From contig NZ_WVEM01000020.1 in the NCBI RefSeq assembly GCF_009847015.1, forward strand, positions 1 to 64,000: DNA of 64,000 nt, in the 5' to 3' direction. A model generated the notes under the pieces. It saw nothing but the letters and a program-made list of their open reading frames with translations. It had not been told where the DNA came from and made no database searches. Made by a program: the position numbers and the translations under genes. Within the stretch, counting starts at the first letter, position 1; every line of letters starts with the position of its first letter. This DNA comes from Sunxiuqinia indica. Its GTDB lineage: Bacteria > Bacteroidota > Bacteroidia > Bacteroidales > Prolixibacteraceae. This document shows, one piece after another, positions 36,395 to 47,400 of this stretch.

Positions 36395-36425
36395 ATAAAA
36401 AAATCCCGTCATGTAAACGGGATTT
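36395..36425 (-). terminator. Terminator after tatA
   Basis: On the - strand AAATCCCGT, 7-nt loop, ACGGGATTT, then a TTTTTTT run. It is 23 bases past the tatA stop. Confidence 0.85.
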
Positions 36426-36448
36426 CATTTCAGTATAAATCTTGTTCT

Positions 36449-36646
36449 TTATTTTTTTTCAGAATCTTTTTTTGTTTCTGGTTGCTCCTCGTCTTCTTTG
36501 GTGGCATTCTTAAATTCCTTCATTCCTTTTCCCAGTCCTTTCATTAGTTCAGGAATTTTGCGGCCGCCAAATAAAAGTAATACAATGACTAATATGATGA
36601 TTATTTCTTGAGGGCCAAACATGCCGCAGATAATTGATAAATACAT
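36449..36646 (-). CDS. tatA: Twin-arginine translocase subunit TatA/E
   Basis: A 65-residue inner-membrane protein with one N-terminal helix ([15 protein letters not shown]), the conserved [21 protein letters not shown] amphipathic segment (here [16 protein letters not shown]) and an acidic-basic tail. It would assemble the Tat pore for folded proteins. tatC is not next to it. Start at [11 protein letters not shown]; the ATG eight codons later (MFGPQEI) is an alternative. Confidence 0.92.
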   Translation of the reverse strand: MYLSIICGMFGPQEIIIILVIVLLLFGGRKIPELMKGLGKGMKEFKNATKEDEEQPETKKDSEKK

Positions 36647-36709
36647 AGTTTAACGTTTAAATGGTTTCTACAAAAATAGAAAAAAAACAATCGCTTCTTA
36701 ATTCCTTAT

Positions 36710-38053
36710 TTAAAAATACTGATTAATTAGTTTGAAGATATCATTTCCGTTGGCAAAGAGCACCAGGCTAAGTAAAATGACCATGCCGGTAATTTGTGCG
36801 TATTCCATGAATTTTTCACCAGGCTTGCGTCCTGAAACAATTTCGTAAAGCAGGAAGGTGACATGTCCTCCGTCTAATGCCGGAATCGGAAGTAGGTTCA
36901 TAATTGCCAGAATAATAGACAGGAAGGCGGTCATGTTCCAGAATGAATACCAATCCCACGCTCCGGGAAAAATATTTCCAATGGCAATAAATCCACCGAG
37001 AGATTCGTAGGCCTTTGTTTTTGGAGAAAATATGAGTTTGAATTGCTTCAGGTAATCTTTTACGGTGTTTACTCCACGGGAAAAGCCAGCTGGGATAGAC
37101 TCCAAAAAGCCATATTCAATGGTCTCAAATTGAAGGTAACTAAACGCTTCTTCTTGTGGTTTTGCCTGAAATCCGGTAATCCCATCTTCAGGAACAGTTA
37201 CAGGAATTGTTAGTGACTTTCCATCCCGATTAACTGCAAGCTCAATCTTTTCGTTTTTATGCGATTTGATGTAGTTTAAAAATTCGTCGTAGTAGGTAAA
37301 TTCTTTTCCGTCGATTCCTTCAAATACGTCATCTTTCTGCAGACCGGCAGCTTTGGCTGGATAACCTTCTTCAACTTTGGCTACTTTTACATGGAAAAAT
37401 CCTCTGGGGCTGATTACGCGGCTGCTTTTTATAAGTGTTGCTAAATCATCATCAGTAACCTCAACTTCAACTTGCTTCCCATCTCTTAAAACCTGGATGG
37501 TTTTTGCATTGTCAAGAATAACAGTTGGTATGATTTTGTTGAAATTGTCGATGTAATTGCCGTCGACCGATAAAATTTGATCTCCATCTTCAAGTCCGAT
37601 TTCTTCCCCGGTTTCGGATACCATGATTCCATGGGTGACATTTTCGTTGGGTAAGAACTGCTCTCCCCAAGCGTAAAGTACTCCAATGTAAATCACGAAA
37701 GCAAAAATAAAATTCATCATCACTCCACCAAGCATAATAAGTAGACGCTGATATGGTTTTTTTGATCGAAATTCGTGTGGTTGAGGTGGCAGTTGCATGG
37801 CTTCTTTGTCCATCGACTCATCAATCATCCCGGAAATTTTCACATAGCCGCCCAGTGGTAGCCAGCCAACTCCATATTCGGTTTCGCCGCGTTTTGTTTT
37901 AAACAAGGCAAACCAAGGATCAAAAAACAGGTAGAATTTCTCGACCCGGGTTTTAAACAGGCGGGCAAAAGCAAAGTGTCCAAATTCGTGTAATACCACT
38001 AAAATGGATAAACTTAAAATCAATTGTGCTGCTTTTATAAATACTTGTTCCAT
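36710..38053 (-). CDS. rseP: Site-2 metalloprotease RseP
   Basis: A 447-residue inner-membrane zinc protease of family M50 that cleaves anti-sigma factors and signal-peptide remnants within the membrane. Seen: HExxH in VVLHEFGHFAFARL, PLGGYVKISGM, an extended PDZ domain pair (about 130-300), and the second ligand motif NLLPIPALDGGH. About four transmembrane helices. It is 8 bases downstream of dxr and co-transcribed with it. The ECF sigma/FecR pair at 42381-44308 is a plausible but unproven target. Confidence 0.95.
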   Translation of the reverse strand: MEQVFIKAAQLILSLSILVVLHEFGHFAFARLFKTRVEKFYLFFDPWFALFKTKRGETEYGVGWLPLGGYVKISGMIDESMDKEAMQLPPQPHEFRSKKPYQRLLIMLGGVMMNFIFAFVIYIGVLYAWGEQFLPNENVTHGIMVSETGEEIGLEDGDQILSVDGNYIDNFNKIIPTVILDNAKTIQVLRDGKQVEVEVTDDDLATLIKSSRVISPRGFFHVKVAKVEEGYPAKAAGLQKDDVFEGIDGKEFTYYDEFLNYIKSHKNEKIELAVNRDGKSLTIPVTVPEDGITGFQAKPQEEAFSYLQFETIEYGFLESIPAGFSRGVNTVKDYLKQFKLIFSPKTKAYESLGGFIAIGNIFPGAWDWYSFWNMTAFLSIILAIMNLLPIPALDGGHVTFLLYEIVSGRKPGEKFMEYAQITGMVILLSLVLFANGNDIFKLINQYF

Positions 38054-38060
38054 TCTTCTT

Positions 38061-39233
38061 TTATAGCTTTAATTTACTTCGTTGTTTAATGATCGAAGTC
38101 GTTAACAATCGTGTTTCTTTATCAGTTTGAATATAGTCGTCTAAAACCGGATTTTTTATGGCACTTACTTTTTGCATGCTTTCTTCAATCAGATCGGGCA
38201 TATCAACAAAGCGTATTTTTTCTTTTAAAAAGGCTTGCACCACAACTTCGTTTGCGGCATTCAAAATACATGGTAAATTGCCCCCTGCTTTCAAGGCTTC
38301 AAATGCGAGTGCAAGGTTACGAAATTTTTTTGTATTCGGCTGTTCAAAAGTCAGTTTTGGGTAGTCGATAAAGTTAAATCGCTCGAAATTCGAAGGTAGC
38401 CGTTTGGGAAAATTCATGGCATATTGAATGGGCAATTTCATATCCGGAAGTCCCATTTGGGCCTTCATCGAACCATCACGAAATTGAACCAGAGAATGAA
38501 TAATGCTTTGCGGATGAACGATTACATCAATCTGCTCCGGTCTTAAGTCGAATAGCCATTTGGCTTCAATTACCTCAAATCCCTTATTCATCATACTGGC
38601 CGAATCTACTGTGATTTTGGCACCCATGTCCCAATTTGGATGTTTCAATGCATCAGCCTTAGTTGCTTTTTCTAGTTGCTCCTGGCTGTAATTTAGAAAT
38701 GGGCCTCCGGAAGCGGTCAAATAAATTTTTTCAATCTCATTCATGTGTTCCCCTGCCAAACACTGAAAGATGGCTGAATGTTCGGAGTCAACCGGATAAA
38801 TACTGACTTTATTTTTCAAAGCCTCACGAGTAATAATTTCACCGGCTACGACTAGTGTTTCCTTGTTGGCCAGTGCGATGTGTTTACCTGCTTCAATTGC
38901 TTTTAAAGTTGGAATTAATCCAGAATAGCCAACCATCGCGGTCACCACCAGATCTATAGTATCCAACTGAACCACTTGTTCCAGAGCTTCCTTGCCGGCA
39001 AATATTTTAATTGGCTCATTTTTCAATGCTTCGGCAAGCTTTTCGTAACGGCAGTGATTGGCGACCACCACCATATTGGGCTGGTGTTTCTTTGCTTGTT
39101 CAACCAGCAGACCAATGTTATTATTGGCTGTCAAAACTTCCACTTCAAATTGATCGGGGTTTTGAGCAATGACTTCCAATGTTTGCGTTCCAATTGATCC
39201 GGTTGATCCTAAAATAGCAATACGTTTTTTCAT
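38061..39233 (-). CDS. dxr: 1-deoxy-D-xylulose-5-phosphate reductoisomerase
   Basis: A 390-residue cytoplasmic enzyme of the MEP isoprenoid pathway, reducing DXP to MEP with NADPH. Seen: GSTGSIGTQTLEV (NADPH), ALANKETLVVAGE, PVDSEHSAIFQCL, LTASGGPF, KITVDSASMMNKG and HPQSIIHSLVQF. Length is typical. It starts 9 bases after the M23 peptidase stop and precedes rseP by 7 bases, the usual Bacteroidota order. Confidence 0.96.
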   Translation of the reverse strand: MKKRIAILGSTGSIGTQTLEVIAQNPDQFEVEVLTANNNIGLLVEQAKKHQPNMVVVANHCRYEKLAEALKNEPIKIFAGKEALEQVVQLDTIDLVVTAMVGYSGLIPTLKAIEAGKHIALANKETLVVAGEIITREALKNKVSIYPVDSEHSAIFQCLAGEHMNEIEKIYLTASGGPFLNYSQEQLEKATKADALKHPNWDMGAKITVDSASMMNKGFEVIEAKWLFDLRPEQIDVIVHPQSIIHSLVQFRDGSMKAQMGLPDMKLPIQYAMNFPKRLPSNFERFNFIDYPKLTFEQPNTKKFRNLALAFEALKAGGNLPCILNAANEVVVQAFLKEKIRFVDMPDLIEESMQKVSAIKNPVLDDYIQTDKETRLLTTSIIKQRSKLKL

Positions 39234-39241
39234 GGCTAGGT

Positions 39242-40105
39242 TTAAAAGTCAATGTATTTTTCGGGGTCGATAGCGATACCGCGATTCCAGAGTTCAAAAT
39301 GAAGGTGTGGGCCAGTAGTCAACTCTCCGGTATTTCCCATAATCGCGATCGCTTCACCCGCTTTTACCTGGTCTCCAACATCTTTTAGCAACTCAGCATT
39401 GTGTTTGTAGACCGACACTAAGTCATTTTCGTGCTGCAGATAGATGACATAACCGGTTTCGGCTGTCCACCCCGCAAAGATTACCGTGCCATCCAGCACC
39501 GCTGAGATCCTCGAATTTGGTAATCCAACAACATCAACAGCCCGATGATCGGATTGGACATCGAATTTATTGGTGATCATTCCTTTCAATGGAACAAAAA
39601 AATGGATGTTGGCAATGTTTCTGTTTTGGGGGTTTTCTTTTTGAATGGACAGGTTGAGTTGCTCTTCCAGTATTTTTTGTTTGAAAACCGAATCGTGGTT
39701 ATAGTAATTGATTTGCAAATTGTTTTGGGGGATGGCTGTATCAGTAACAAAATCAGGATCCTGTGGGACATCTCCTTCAATTAAAGTTCGTATTTTTTCG
39801 AAGTAGTTGTCTCTGATTTGCAATTGTTCTTCCAATGAGTCGACCAAAACCGCATTGTGCACAATTAATTGCCGAACTTCGGATGAGGGATAGCCTGGAA
39901 TGAATTCGCGGATTGGTGTATAAGCAATCATTAGGATGGTGAAAAGAATGAGAAGTAATCCGCCAATCCCGAAAAAGGTAAAAACCTTGAGTCGTGTTAA
40001 CTTTATACTCCATGCCGTTTGGTAGGTTGAATCGTTATAAATGATTAACCTGTAACGGTTTTTGAGCTTTTCAATTAGCTTTTTCTTTTTTTCCTTTTTT
40101 GCCAT
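39242..40105 (-). CDS. M23 family metallopeptidase (LytM)
   Basis: A 287-residue envelope peptidase acting on peptidoglycan. Layout: a basic cytoplasmic N-terminus (KKEKKKKLIEKLKNRYRL), one transmembrane helix (about 35-57, TFFGIGGLLLILFTILMIA), a coiled-coil-like stretch and a C-terminal LytM domain with zinc-ligand motifs HxxxD in SDHRAVDVVG and HLHFE. The first 11 codons of the longer open frame are not counted because the ATG before AKKEKKKK fits the family N-terminus. It starts the dxr-rseP run. Confidence 0.92.
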   Translation of the reverse strand: MAKKEKKKKLIEKLKNRYRLIIYNDSTYQTAWSIKLTRLKVFTFFGIGGLLLILFTILMIAYTPIREFIPGYPSSEVRQLIVHNAVLVDSLEEQLQIRDNYFEKIRTLIEGDVPQDPDFVTDTAIPQNNLQINYYNHDSVFKQKILEEQLNLSIQKENPQNRNIANIHFFVPLKGMITNKFDVQSDHRAVDVVGLPNSRISAVLDGTVIFAGWTAETGYVIYLQHENDLVSVYKHNAELLKDVGDQVKAGEAIAIMGNTGELTTGPHLHFELWNRGIAIDPEKYIDF

Positions 40106-40218
40106 TCTCCGATTTTGCAGCAACAAAATTAGCAACAATTCGATGATTGCCTATTTCGAAGCTCTGAAATTAAGACTTTTTAACGAGGTGAAGATATTTC
40201 AAAATAAATCACAATCAT

Positions 40219-40249
40219 TTTGATTTTCTGAAAACATCCATTATATTTG
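40219..40249 (+). promoter_or_regulatory. Promoter of tRNA-fMet
   Basis: TTTG (40219-40222), 19 bases, TATATTTG (40242-40249): an exact fit to the Bacteroidota -33/-7 consensus with ideal spacing. Transcription would begin near 40255, about 60 bases before the tRNA. Confidence 0.8.
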
Positions 40250-40316
40250 CATCCGCATTTGAGACAAGATTGTCAAAAATGTACGTTCAAAGAGACTAAA
40301 AATACTTAAGATATAT

Positions 40317-40389
<73 letters not shown>

Positions 40390-40397
40390 CTTAACAG

Positions 40398-40430
40398 AAG
40401 GAGAATCAAGAAATTGGTTCTCCTTTTTTG
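40398..40430 (+). terminator. Terminator after tRNA-fMet
   Basis: AAGGAGAA (40398-40405) pairs with TTCTCCTT (40418-40425), followed by T residues, nine bases past the tRNA. Confidence 0.85.
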
Positions 40431-40569
40431 TTGCCTTTAACGGGATGATGGAACTGGCAGCAAGAAAAGTTTATCGAAAAACTCGAAGCAAAACGCCGAT
40501 AGAGGCTATGTTGCTCAAAAAATATCTGTCGTATTGAGCATTCCGCGGCAGATCGCTCTTTTGAAAACT

Positions 40570-41925
40570 TTATTCAACAAATGAAGGCGCTGTCGCCGGT
40601 TCACCAATCGTTACATCATTCAGTACAATATTTCGAGTGTCAGAAAGGCTGATCGCATTTTTTGCTGAATGGATGGTGAGGTTATTAAAGAATACATCAG
40701 AAACCTTTTTTGACGGAAATCCCTGAATAACAATGCCTGTTCCGCTCGCTTGTTGGCAGGTTATGTCGTTAAAATAGATGTCAGATATTTTAGTCGCAAA
40801 GCCTTTGCCTTCATCATGATAGAATGAGGTGATGTAAACGCAATCTTCTACTTCACCAAAAGCAATGTTGTCAAGGAATATATTTCGAATGAAACCACCC
40901 CGGTCGGGATTTGATTTTAGATAAACCCCCCTTTTGAGTTTCCCTGCAAAGTCACAATCGTACACAAAAACGTTTTCAACTCCGGCCGACATTTCACTTC
41001 CAATGACTAAGGCATGCAAGCCTTTGAAATGGCAATTTCGGGCGACAATATTTTCCGATCGATATCTGGAGCCTCTTCCCTCGTGATCCCTTCCGGCTTT
41101 AATCGCAATATTATCGTCAGAATTGTTGAAATGAATATTTTCAATGAGAACATTCTTTGAATATTCCGGATCTATTCCGTCATTGTTTTTATTTTGAGCA
41201 TCGTAACGCACGCCTCTCACGGTCACATTTTCGCAACGTAGCAAGTGTAAACACCAAAAAGGAGAATCTTCCAATTTGACATCGGAAACCTTGATTTTAC
41301 TACAATCGAAAAACTGAATTAACTGTGGTCTTAAAAAGTGTCCTTGTCCAAAAATCCGCTCTTCCATTGGTGAATTGCTGTGATTCATTTCGCGACTAAG
41401 AAGTTGATCCGGTTTTTGTTTGCCGTGCCAGGTCGACCATGTTTCTGAAGCTTCTCCATCAATTACTCCTAAACCGGTAATGGCAATGTTAGTACACTTA
41501 TACGCATAAATAAACGGACTGTAATTGTATAAGAACGTACCTTCCCAACTGGTTTTCACTACCGGAAGATAATCTTCATAATTGGACCCAAATCGTAAGT
41601 TCGCTCCTTCCTCCAGGTGTAATTCCATATCGCTGATTAAATGAATTGGGCCATTGATGAGGTATTTGCCCGACGGAAACACAAGCTTCCCGCCTCCTTT
41701 GGATTTTAATTCTTTTATCGCCTGATCAATTGCCGGTTTGCTGTTTTTTGCTAGCTCATCAACCGAAGCAAAATCCGTAATCTTTATTGTATTCGACGGT
41801 ATTTCTGGTTCTGATATTTGACTGATGATTTGCTGAATGTCAGCATTTTTATGTTGTGAAAAAGCGGAAAATTGAAGTACAAAGAACAGAGTTAGCGATA
41901 GAAGAATTGAGAATTTGGTCGTCAT
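40570..41925 (-). CDS. GH28 family glycosidase (polygalacturonase-like)
   Basis: A 451-residue secreted right-handed beta-helix enzyme of family GH28. It has a cleavable signal peptide (LLSLTLFFVLQFSAFS) and the family's catalytic Asp motifs: NNDGIDPE, SDDNIAIKAG, HALVIGSE in place of the usual GHG, and RGVYLKS. It would cleave galacturonan or rhamnogalacturonan in the periplasm or outside. No T9SS tail is seen. It lies alone between tRNA-fMet and the polysaccharide locus, convergent with the tRNA and divergent from the ECF sigma gene, suggesting accessory acquisition next to the tRNA. Confidence 0.9.
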   Translation of the reverse strand: MTTKFSILLSLTLFFVLQFSAFSQHKNADIQQIISQISEPEIPSNTIKITDFASVDELAKNSKPAIDQAIKELKSKGGGKLVFPSGKYLINGPIHLISDMELHLEEGANLRFGSNYEDYLPVVKTSWEGTFLYNYSPFIYAYKCTNIAITGLGVIDGEASETWSTWHGKQKPDQLLSREMNHSNSPMEERIFGQGHFLRPQLIQFFDCSKIKVSDVKLEDSPFWCLHLLRCENVTVRGVRYDAQNKNNDGIDPEYSKNVLIENIHFNNSDDNIAIKAGRDHEGRGSRYRSENIVARNCHFKGLHALVIGSEMSAGVENVFVYDCDFAGKLKRGVYLKSNPDRGGFIRNIFLDNIAFGEVEDCVYITSFYHDEGKGFATKISDIYFNDITCQQASGTGIVIQGFPSKKVSDVFFNNLTIHSAKNAISLSDTRNIVLNDVTIGEPATAPSFVE

Positions 41926-42380
41926 TTTAGTTCATTTTTTGTGAGGAGATCAAGATAATACTTTTCTCTTTTTACGCCCAATTTTTCTACGACAATATGA
42001 TTCTGTTTTTCAGAAAATGGGAATGCTTTTTTAAGATCGGGGTAATCTTTTGATGCCAATGAATGCGGGTTATGTTACTTACAATGATTGTCGGGCGATG
42101 TCTTGGTCGGCCGGGCGATATGTGTAATACGTTGCTATATATTGTTGCTAAATCATTGAGTTAACTCAGTAATATGCAATATAACTTGCGAGCTTTTTAA
42201 CAGAACCTGTCTGTTTCTTGTTTTGTTTACGTGCCGTGCAGGAGGACCGAATGCTCGCTGTTAAATTAACATGTTTATGTTCAGAGTATTGGGGCGTGAA
42301 TTCCGACTGAGTAGATTGCAGTGTAATTAAAATTGTCTATTTTAGGCCTTTCAAGTTGCTACTAACATAGGCGGGAGAGG
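41926..42380. promoter_or_regulatory. Intergenic region upstream of ECF sigma gene
   Basis: About 450 bases with no recognisable gene. TTG (42316-42318) and TATTTTAG (42339-42346), 20 bases apart, form a plausible weak promoter for the sigma operon. No other clear element is seen. Confidence 0.4.
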
Positions 42381-42986
42381 GTGAGAGAAATGGACGATAA
42401 TTATCAAAAAATCTGGGAAAGCTTTTTGAAAGGAGACGATGCGGCTCTTTCGACCATTTATTTTGACTTCTTTGATTTGCTGTTGAATTTTGGAATGAAA
42501 TATGCCACCGATCGGTACCTAGTCGAAGATTGTATTCAGAACCTATTTATTGACCTATTGAAAAATAGAGGGAAACAAAGATCTGTAGAAAACATTAAAT
42601 TTTATTTGATGAAAGCCTTGAGAAACCAGATTTCCAATGAGCAGCGAAAAGCAAAAAGAATGTTTTCCACCGATAACTTAGGTGAAACCGAATTTCGAAT
42701 CAATTATTCCATTGAAAACAGGCTGATTGCTGACGAAACAGAAAAAATAAAAAGCAAATTTCTAACGATGGTTAAGCAAAGCCTTACCAGTCGACAGCAA
42801 GAAGTTTTATACCTAAAATTCACTTGTGGGTTTGATTATCCCCAGATATCGGATTTGATGCAGATTAGTGTGGAATCTGTTCGCACAATTGTTTATCGTA
42901 CATTGAAAACAATCAAAGATACTTTTGGTACCGAAAACTACTCTAGCCTCATTTTCGCAACTATTTTTCGTTCATTTTTTGCATAA
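42381..42986 (+). CDS. FecI-type ECF sigma factor
   Basis: A 201-residue RNA polymerase sigma-70 factor of the ECF group. Seen: region 2 (LNFGMKYATDRYLVEDCIQNLFIDLLKNR, shortened: ATDRYLVEDCIQNLF) and region 4 (SRQQEVLYLKFTCGFDYPQI, ISVESVRTIVYRTLK). It would direct transcription of the downstream locus when released by the FecR protein. The start is GTG; an ATG three codons in (42390) is an equal alternative. fecR starts 101 bases later. Confidence 0.9.
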   Translation: MREMDDNYQKIWESFLKGDDAALSTIYFDFFDLLLNFGMKYATDRYLVEDCIQNLFIDLLKNRGKQRSVENIKFYLMKALRNQISNEQRKAKRMFSTDNLGETEFRINYSIENRLIADETEKIKSKFLTMVKQSLTSRQQEVLYLKFTCGFDYPQISDLMQISVESVRTIVYRTLKTIKDTFGTENYSSLIFATIFRSFFA

Positions 42987-43087
42987 GAAGTAGTTGAATT
43001 ATAGTGGTTTAGTTTTTATGGTTTAATTTTTTATTATTTTTTTTTCAAAAAAAATGTCTATAGATTGTCTTTTGATGATACTTATTC

Positions 43088-44308
43088 ATGAAAGACACGG
43101 AAATGAAAGATAATTTTCAAAAATACAAGCTGGAAGATTTTTTAGACGATCATGATTTTTGCCGGTGGGCAAAATCGAACGATCCAGAATTGGCAAAGCA
43201 CTATCATCAGTTTTTGGAAAAATATCCGGAACAGAAAACCACTTTTCATGAAGCTTACCAGATTATCCGACTTTTAGAAGATGAAAAATTGACTACCGAT
43301 CCGCGGCGTAAACTGGAAATGTGGAAGAATATTGGTGCGGCGTATAACAAAGGGAAGAAGACGCTTACGATCAAACGAACCATGCGATATGCGGCAGGTA
43401 TTATGATCGTATTCTCAATTTCTGCTTTAGCATGGTATTTTGCTGCCCAAAATAACTCAATGCACTTTCAAACAGCATACAACATTCAGGATTACTCGCA
43501 AACACATTTAAAATTGGATGATGGAAGACTGATTCCGATCGATTCAGAACGTTCCAGCGTTGAATATCTTCAGGCGGGAAATCAAATAGAGGTCGATGGG
43601 AAAGCGATTTCATTACCAAATGCTTCTTCCAAAACAGAACACAACGAGTTGATCGTTCCTTTTGGAAAACAGTCGAAGGTTATATTGGCTGATCATACAG
43701 AAATCTGGTTGAATGCAGGTTCGCGTTTAGTATACCCCTCACACTTTGAGAAAAATAGTAGAAATGTTCAGTTGCAGGGAGAAGCTTATTTTCAAGTGAG
43801 AAAGGATCCGTTGCGACCATTTATTGTTGAAACAGCAAATTCAAAAATTGAGGTGTTGGGTACTTCTTTCAATGTAAAAGCATACCCTGATGAAGATGCC
43901 GAAGAAACTGTACTGGTTGAAGGAGTTATAAGCTTGAATCCGGGGAAGAAATTATGGGGTAGCGATATCATTGTGAAGCCGGATCAACAGGTAATCGTTG
44001 ATAATACTAATGATTCTTATGCGGTGAGGCAAGTTGACGCAGAAACGTACACCTCGTGGATTGATGGACTGTTCATTTTTAATGAAGCTCCTCTTCCCAG
44101 AGTCCTGAAAAGGGTAGCACGGTTTTACGATATCGATATAGACTGGTCGTCGGCAGCAGAAGAGAAAATAGTTTCCGGTAAGCTGGACTTAAAGGAAGAC
44201 TTTCAGCGAGTGTTGGATGCTGTGGCTTTAATATCAAACGGAAATTATAGCGAGAATGATCGAGAAGTGTTTTTCAAATTAAAAAATGAGGAAGATGTAA
44301 CAAAATAG
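43088..44308 (+). CDS. FecR-family anti-sigma factor
   Basis: A 406-residue inner-membrane regulator. N-terminal cytoplasmic anti-sigma part (about 1-95), one transmembrane helix (about 99-120, YAAGIMIVFSISALAWYFA), a periplasmic FecR domain (NELIVPFGKQSKVILADHTEIWLNAGSRLVYP, shortened: ADHTEIWLNAGSRL; QGEAYFQV) and a C-terminal DUF4974 domain (LFIFNEAPLPRVLKRVARFYDID) that resembles the STN domain of TonB receptors. It relays a signal from the SusC-type receptor next to it to the ECF sigma factor. Confidence 0.94.
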   Translation: MKDTEMKDNFQKYKLEDFLDDHDFCRWAKSNDPELAKHYHQFLEKYPEQKTTFHEAYQIIRLLEDEKLTTDPRRKLEMWKNIGAAYNKGKKTLTIKRTMRYAAGIMIVFSISALAWYFAAQNNSMHFQTAYNIQDYSQTHLKLDDGRLIPIDSERSSVEYLQAGNQIEVDGKAISLPNASSKTEHNELIVPFGKQSKVILADHTEIWLNAGSRLVYPSHFEKNSRNVQLQGEAYFQVRKDPLRPFIVETANSKIEVLGTSFNVKAYPDEDAEETVLVEGVISLNPGKKLWGSDIIVKPDQQVIVDNTNDSYAVRQVDAETYTSWIDGLFIFNEAPLPRVLKRVARFYDIDIDWSSAAEEKIVSGKLDLKEDFQRVLDAVALISNGNYSENDREVFFKLKNEEDVTK

Positions 44309-44321
44309 ATAAAAAGCAGAA

Positions 44322-44350
44322 GCTGGTTAAAAGCGCCAACCCTAACCAGC
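44322..44350 (+). promoter_or_regulatory. Hairpin between fecR and susC
   Basis: GCTGGTTA and TAACCAGC form an 8-bp perfect stem with a 13-nt loop, not followed by a T-run. It lies between the regulator genes and susC and may mark an mRNA processing or attenuation site. Inference. Confidence 0.5.
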
Positions 44351-44411
44351 CTCTAAAATTAGTTTAACCGCCTGTCTAAAGGCAATTTTAAACCTGTTAA
44401 GTTTCAAATTT

Positions 44412-47400
44412 ATGAAAAAAAAATGGAAAAATGATGTCTCTCCAGAACGGAGAGGTATCCAAAAGTTTTTGTTAATTATGCGATTAACGACCCTACTAAC
44501 TTTTTTATTAACCTTTTCGGTTTATGCAGGTTCGTATTCCCAGAATACGAAGTTGAACCTGTCGCTAAACAATGTGACGATTGAGCAGGCATTGTTGGAA
44601 ATTGAAGACAATAGTCGTTTTGTGTTTTTGTATGAAAGTGGAATTATTGATAAAACGATTAAACGCTCAATTTCTGTAAATGAAAAAACAATTGATGTTG
44701 TGTTGTCAGAGCTTCTAAATGGCACAAACATTAACTACACAATTGATGACCGTCAGATTTCCTTGTACAAGGACGATAAGCTTGGAAATAACCTGAACAA
44801 TCGAAATGTGATCGAACAGCAAGTCTCTGTTTCCGGAATAGTTACCGATGCATCAGGTGTTCCTCTACCCGGTGTTACGGTAGTTATTAAGGGAACCATG
44901 AAAGGAACAATCACTGATGGAGATGGAAATTACTCCTTAACCGATGTTCCAGGCGATGGCGTTTTGGTTTTCTCATTTGTTGGCATGAGGCCCATGGAGA
45001 TCAGTGTTGGTGGGCGGTCAACGATTAACGCAAGCCTGGCAGAGGAGACCATCGGTATTGATGAAGTTGTGGCTATTGGATATGGAACGCAATCGAAGCG
45101 GAATGTAACGGGAGCAATTCAGAGTGTTGATAGTGAGGATTTTGAAAATATACCTACCGCACAGCTTACTCAAAAGTTACAGGGAAAATTAGCGGGTGTG
45201 CAAATCAATCAAACAACAGGTATTCCGGGACAAGGAATGTCAATTCGGATTCGTGGTCAAGCTTCGATATCAGCAGGGAGTGATCCCTTGTATGTAGTTG
45301 ATGGATTTCCAATTACGGGCGATATATCTAATATCAATCCAGATGAAATAGAAAGTATAACAGTCCTAAAAGATGCTTCCTCTACCGCTCTCTACGGATC
45401 ACGAGCAGCAAACGGTGTTGTCCTGATTACAACAAAACAGGCGAAATTTGGCAAATCAAGTTTAACCGTTAGTGTTTATGAAGGACTTCAGCAGATTCCT
45501 GATTATTTGCGTCCTGAAATGATGAATGCACAGGAATTTGCCCGTTTTAAGAAAGAAATTCATGAAGAAAATGGCTGGGGTGTTCCCGAAATGTTTCAAA
45601 ACCCGAAACAATACGGAGAAGGAACGGATTGGCTAGACGCTGTAACAAGAACAGCCTTAATCCAAAATTACTCGATCAACTATAGCACCAGTAAAGATAA
45701 ATTCAGATCAGCCGTAGTTGGTGGCTTCTTTAGCCAGGATGGTGTGTTGCTGAATTCAAATTACAAACGTTTCTCGTTGAGGATAAATTCAGAATATCAG
45801 TTTAATGATAAAGTTAAGGTTGGTGTAAACGCATCCAATACAGTCACAACAAATAAAACACCTCAAAGTGATGGTATTTGGTACAACTCTCCCAGTATTG
45901 TCCAGTCTGCACTTTTGACTTCACCAATTGCTCCTTATATAAATGAAGATGGAACAATTCCTGTAAATGCGGGAGTATGGGGGAATGACTATGGATCAAG
46001 TCCGGGACCAAACTGGTACAATCAAGTACAGGTAGTAAAAAATACCTCAAAAAATGTGGGGCTTTTAGCAACGGGATTTTTGGAATACGAACCAATAAAA
46101 GGGTTGAAATATAAATCATCTGTGGGTATTGATTTGGGAAGTAGTGTTTCAGACTTTTTTAATCCTTCAACAGCGGGTAGTATCTTTAATCCAGGAAATG
46201 AAGCGGATGCTTCTCGTATTTATGCTACTCACGGAAACTCATTGGGCTATTCATGGTTGTGGGAAAACATATTGACTTTCAAGAAAAGTATTCAAGATCA
46301 CAACTTTGAAGTTTTAGGAGCCTATTCCTCACAAAGTGCTCATGGCGAGAGTGGATCGATGAGTGGAACGGGTTTCCCGGACAATAAGGTTCACACGCTA
46401 AATGTCGCTAAAGATATTACCGGAACTACAGATATTCAAGACTGGTCTTTATTGTCTTTAATCGGCCGTATTAATTACAACTATAAGCAGAAATACTTGC
46501 TTACGCTAGCTTATCGTCGTGATGGTTCTTCCAAATTCGGGTCCGATAATCGCTGGGGGGATTTCCCTTCCGGATCGATCGGATGGATTGCTTCTGAAGA
46601 GGATTTTATGGGAGCAGTTCCACAAATTTCATTTTTGAAATTGAGAGCCAGTTACGGGGTTACCGGAAACAACAATATCGGGAACTATACGCAGTATGCC
46701 AGTATGGTGGCGACAAACAGTCCGATTAATAACACTTTAATAAGTGGTAAAAGTTTAGCTGGCCTGAACAACACAGAACTAGGGTGGGAAAATACGACTG
46801 AGGTCGACTTAGGATTAGACTTTGGTCTTTTTAACAATCGTATTTATCTAACTTACGATTATTTCCGCAGGATTACGGATAACCTGTTGTACAATGTTGA
46901 TATTCCAATTTCTTCAGGCTTTTTCAATTTTACGACCAATGTCGGCAAATTGAAATTCTGGGGGCATGAATTTGCCTTAAATACCAAAAACCTGGTTGGA
47001 GAGTTTAAGTGGAATACTAATTTCAATATTGCATTTAACCGGAATGAGGCTCTAGAGCTGGGTACTTCCAATGCTGCAATATATGGAGATAATACAATTA
47101 CAGAGGTTGGGCAACCTTTAGGACAACTTTATGCACTAAAGTGGGAAGGACTTTATTACACGCAAGAAGAAATTGATGAGGTTGGTCGCGATGGCGCTCA
47201 GATAGGTACCGTTAAATTTGCCGACAATGATGGTGATGGTTGGGTTAACAACGACGACAGAGACAAGATTGTGTTGGGTAGTTCAACTCCTAAAGCAATT
47301 TATGGTTTAACCAATACCTTTAATTATAAAAACTTCGATTTGTCGATTGTAGCTCAAGGGGCTTTTGGACATAAAATCTTTAATCATATTGAGCGATTCT

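Noticed and set aside
40440-40569. Transposase remnant between tRNA-fMet and the GH28 gene
   Set aside because: Short broken frames (for example MELAARKVYRKTRSKTP) suggest coding decay, but no IS family motif or terminal inverted repeat can be identified.
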